The translations under genes were made by a program, and so were the position numbers. This document shows positions 13,640 to 13,733 of a stretch of DNA of 13,733 nt, piece by piece (position 1 is the first letter of the stretch; each line of letters begins with the position of its first letter). Where the stretch lies: NCBI GenBank assembly GCA_964343505.1, contig CAYFJU010000078.1:1-13733 (forward strand). The letters are read 5' to 3'. Source of the stretch: TCS55 sp964343505. Lineage in GTDB: Bacteria; Fidelibacterota; Marinisomatia; Marinisomatales; TCS55. The notes under the pieces are model-generated. The model made no database searches. It was not told where the DNA came from and saw only the letters and a program-made list of their open reading frames with translations.

Positions 13640-13733
13640 GTTATTGATTAATTCTCCCAATTCAATTGACCCCCACTTTAATTCTCCCCTTGTACGTTGA
13701 TAATGGTTGTTCATAGAGATTTAATGAATTAAG
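13640..13733. other. Terminal non-coding stretch with direct repeats
   Basis: No gene is visible. GGGAGA (13630-13635, spanning the end of the last gene) and TCTCCC (13653-13658) could form a 6-bp stem, but the 17-base loop and lack of a T-run make a terminator doubtful. The notable content is the repeat pair described separately. An end of a further element or a promoter for a gene beyond the window is possible. Confidence 0.4.
13648..13688 (+). repeat. 11-bp direct repeat TTAATTCTCCC, two copies 30 bp apart
   Basis: Identical copies at 13648-13658 and 13678-13688, start-to-start distance 30 bp, with GACCCCCACT just before the second copy. Regularly spaced short repeats with a CTCCC/CCCCA flavour are typical of the multi-repeat ends of IS21-family elements. 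That link is from memory of the family and is tentative. Confidence 0.5.

Noticed and set aside
13630..13658. Intrinsic terminator after the last gene (GGGAGA...TCTCCC)
   Set aside because: Only six pairs, a 17-base loop, no T-run, and the downstream arm is part of the direct repeat, which explains the match better.

Overview
All genes lie on the + strand and are tightly packed. The sequence is moderately AT-rich, and several starts have no Shine-Dalgarno sequence (for example 109 and 7904). Both transporter binding proteins are lipoproteins. This suggests a Gram-negative-type bacterium outside the classic enterobacterial model, possibly an uncultivated marine lineage of the FCB/Marinimicrobia kind or a deltaproteobacterial relative. 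That placement is a weak guess from style only; no rRNA or marker gene is present.

Layout. Positions 109-6027 encode a complete LivHMGF-type (branched-chain amino acid family, HAAT) ABC importer: two permeases, two tandem paralogous substrate-binding lipoproteins, and two ATPases. Positions 6027-7853 encode an acyl-CoA ligase of the long-chain (FAA1/ACSL) group, overlapping or abutting the last ATPase gene. Positions 7904-11064 hold four translationally coupled genes: two divergent thiolase-fold proteins followed by two DUF35 (zinc ribbon plus OB-fold) proteins. A 170-base AT-rich spacer follows, then an IS1595/ISXO2-like transposase gene (11258-12064) bracketed by a newly noticed imperfect inverted repeat. 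Two crotonase-family genes (12066-12857 and 12860-13639) close the cluster. The last 94 bases carry an 11-bp direct repeat at 30-bp spacing, which may be the edge of another mobile element.

How the genes may work together (inference). The importer takes up a small carboxylate or related acid, with two binding proteins widening the ligand range. The ligase makes the CoA thioester, a crotonase hydrates an enoyl-CoA, and the thiolase-fold/DUF35 complex cuts the carbon chain. Neither thiolase-fold protein has the nucleophilic cysteine of a true thiolase. The second has tyrosines where thiolases have a His/Asn catalytic element and the second cysteine. This resembles the steroid side-chain retro-aldolase Ltp2-ChsH2(DUF35), so a retro-aldol cleavage of a 3-hydroxyacyl-CoA is more likely than thiolysis. 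No 3-hydroxyacyl-CoA dehydrogenase or acyl-CoA dehydrogenase is encoded in the window, which fits that reading. The actual substrate cannot be told from the sequence.

The most interesting points are the Cys-less thiolase pair with its paired DUF35 proteins, and the IS1595-like element whose transposase reading frame runs through its own right-end repeat and stops one base before the crotonase start codon.
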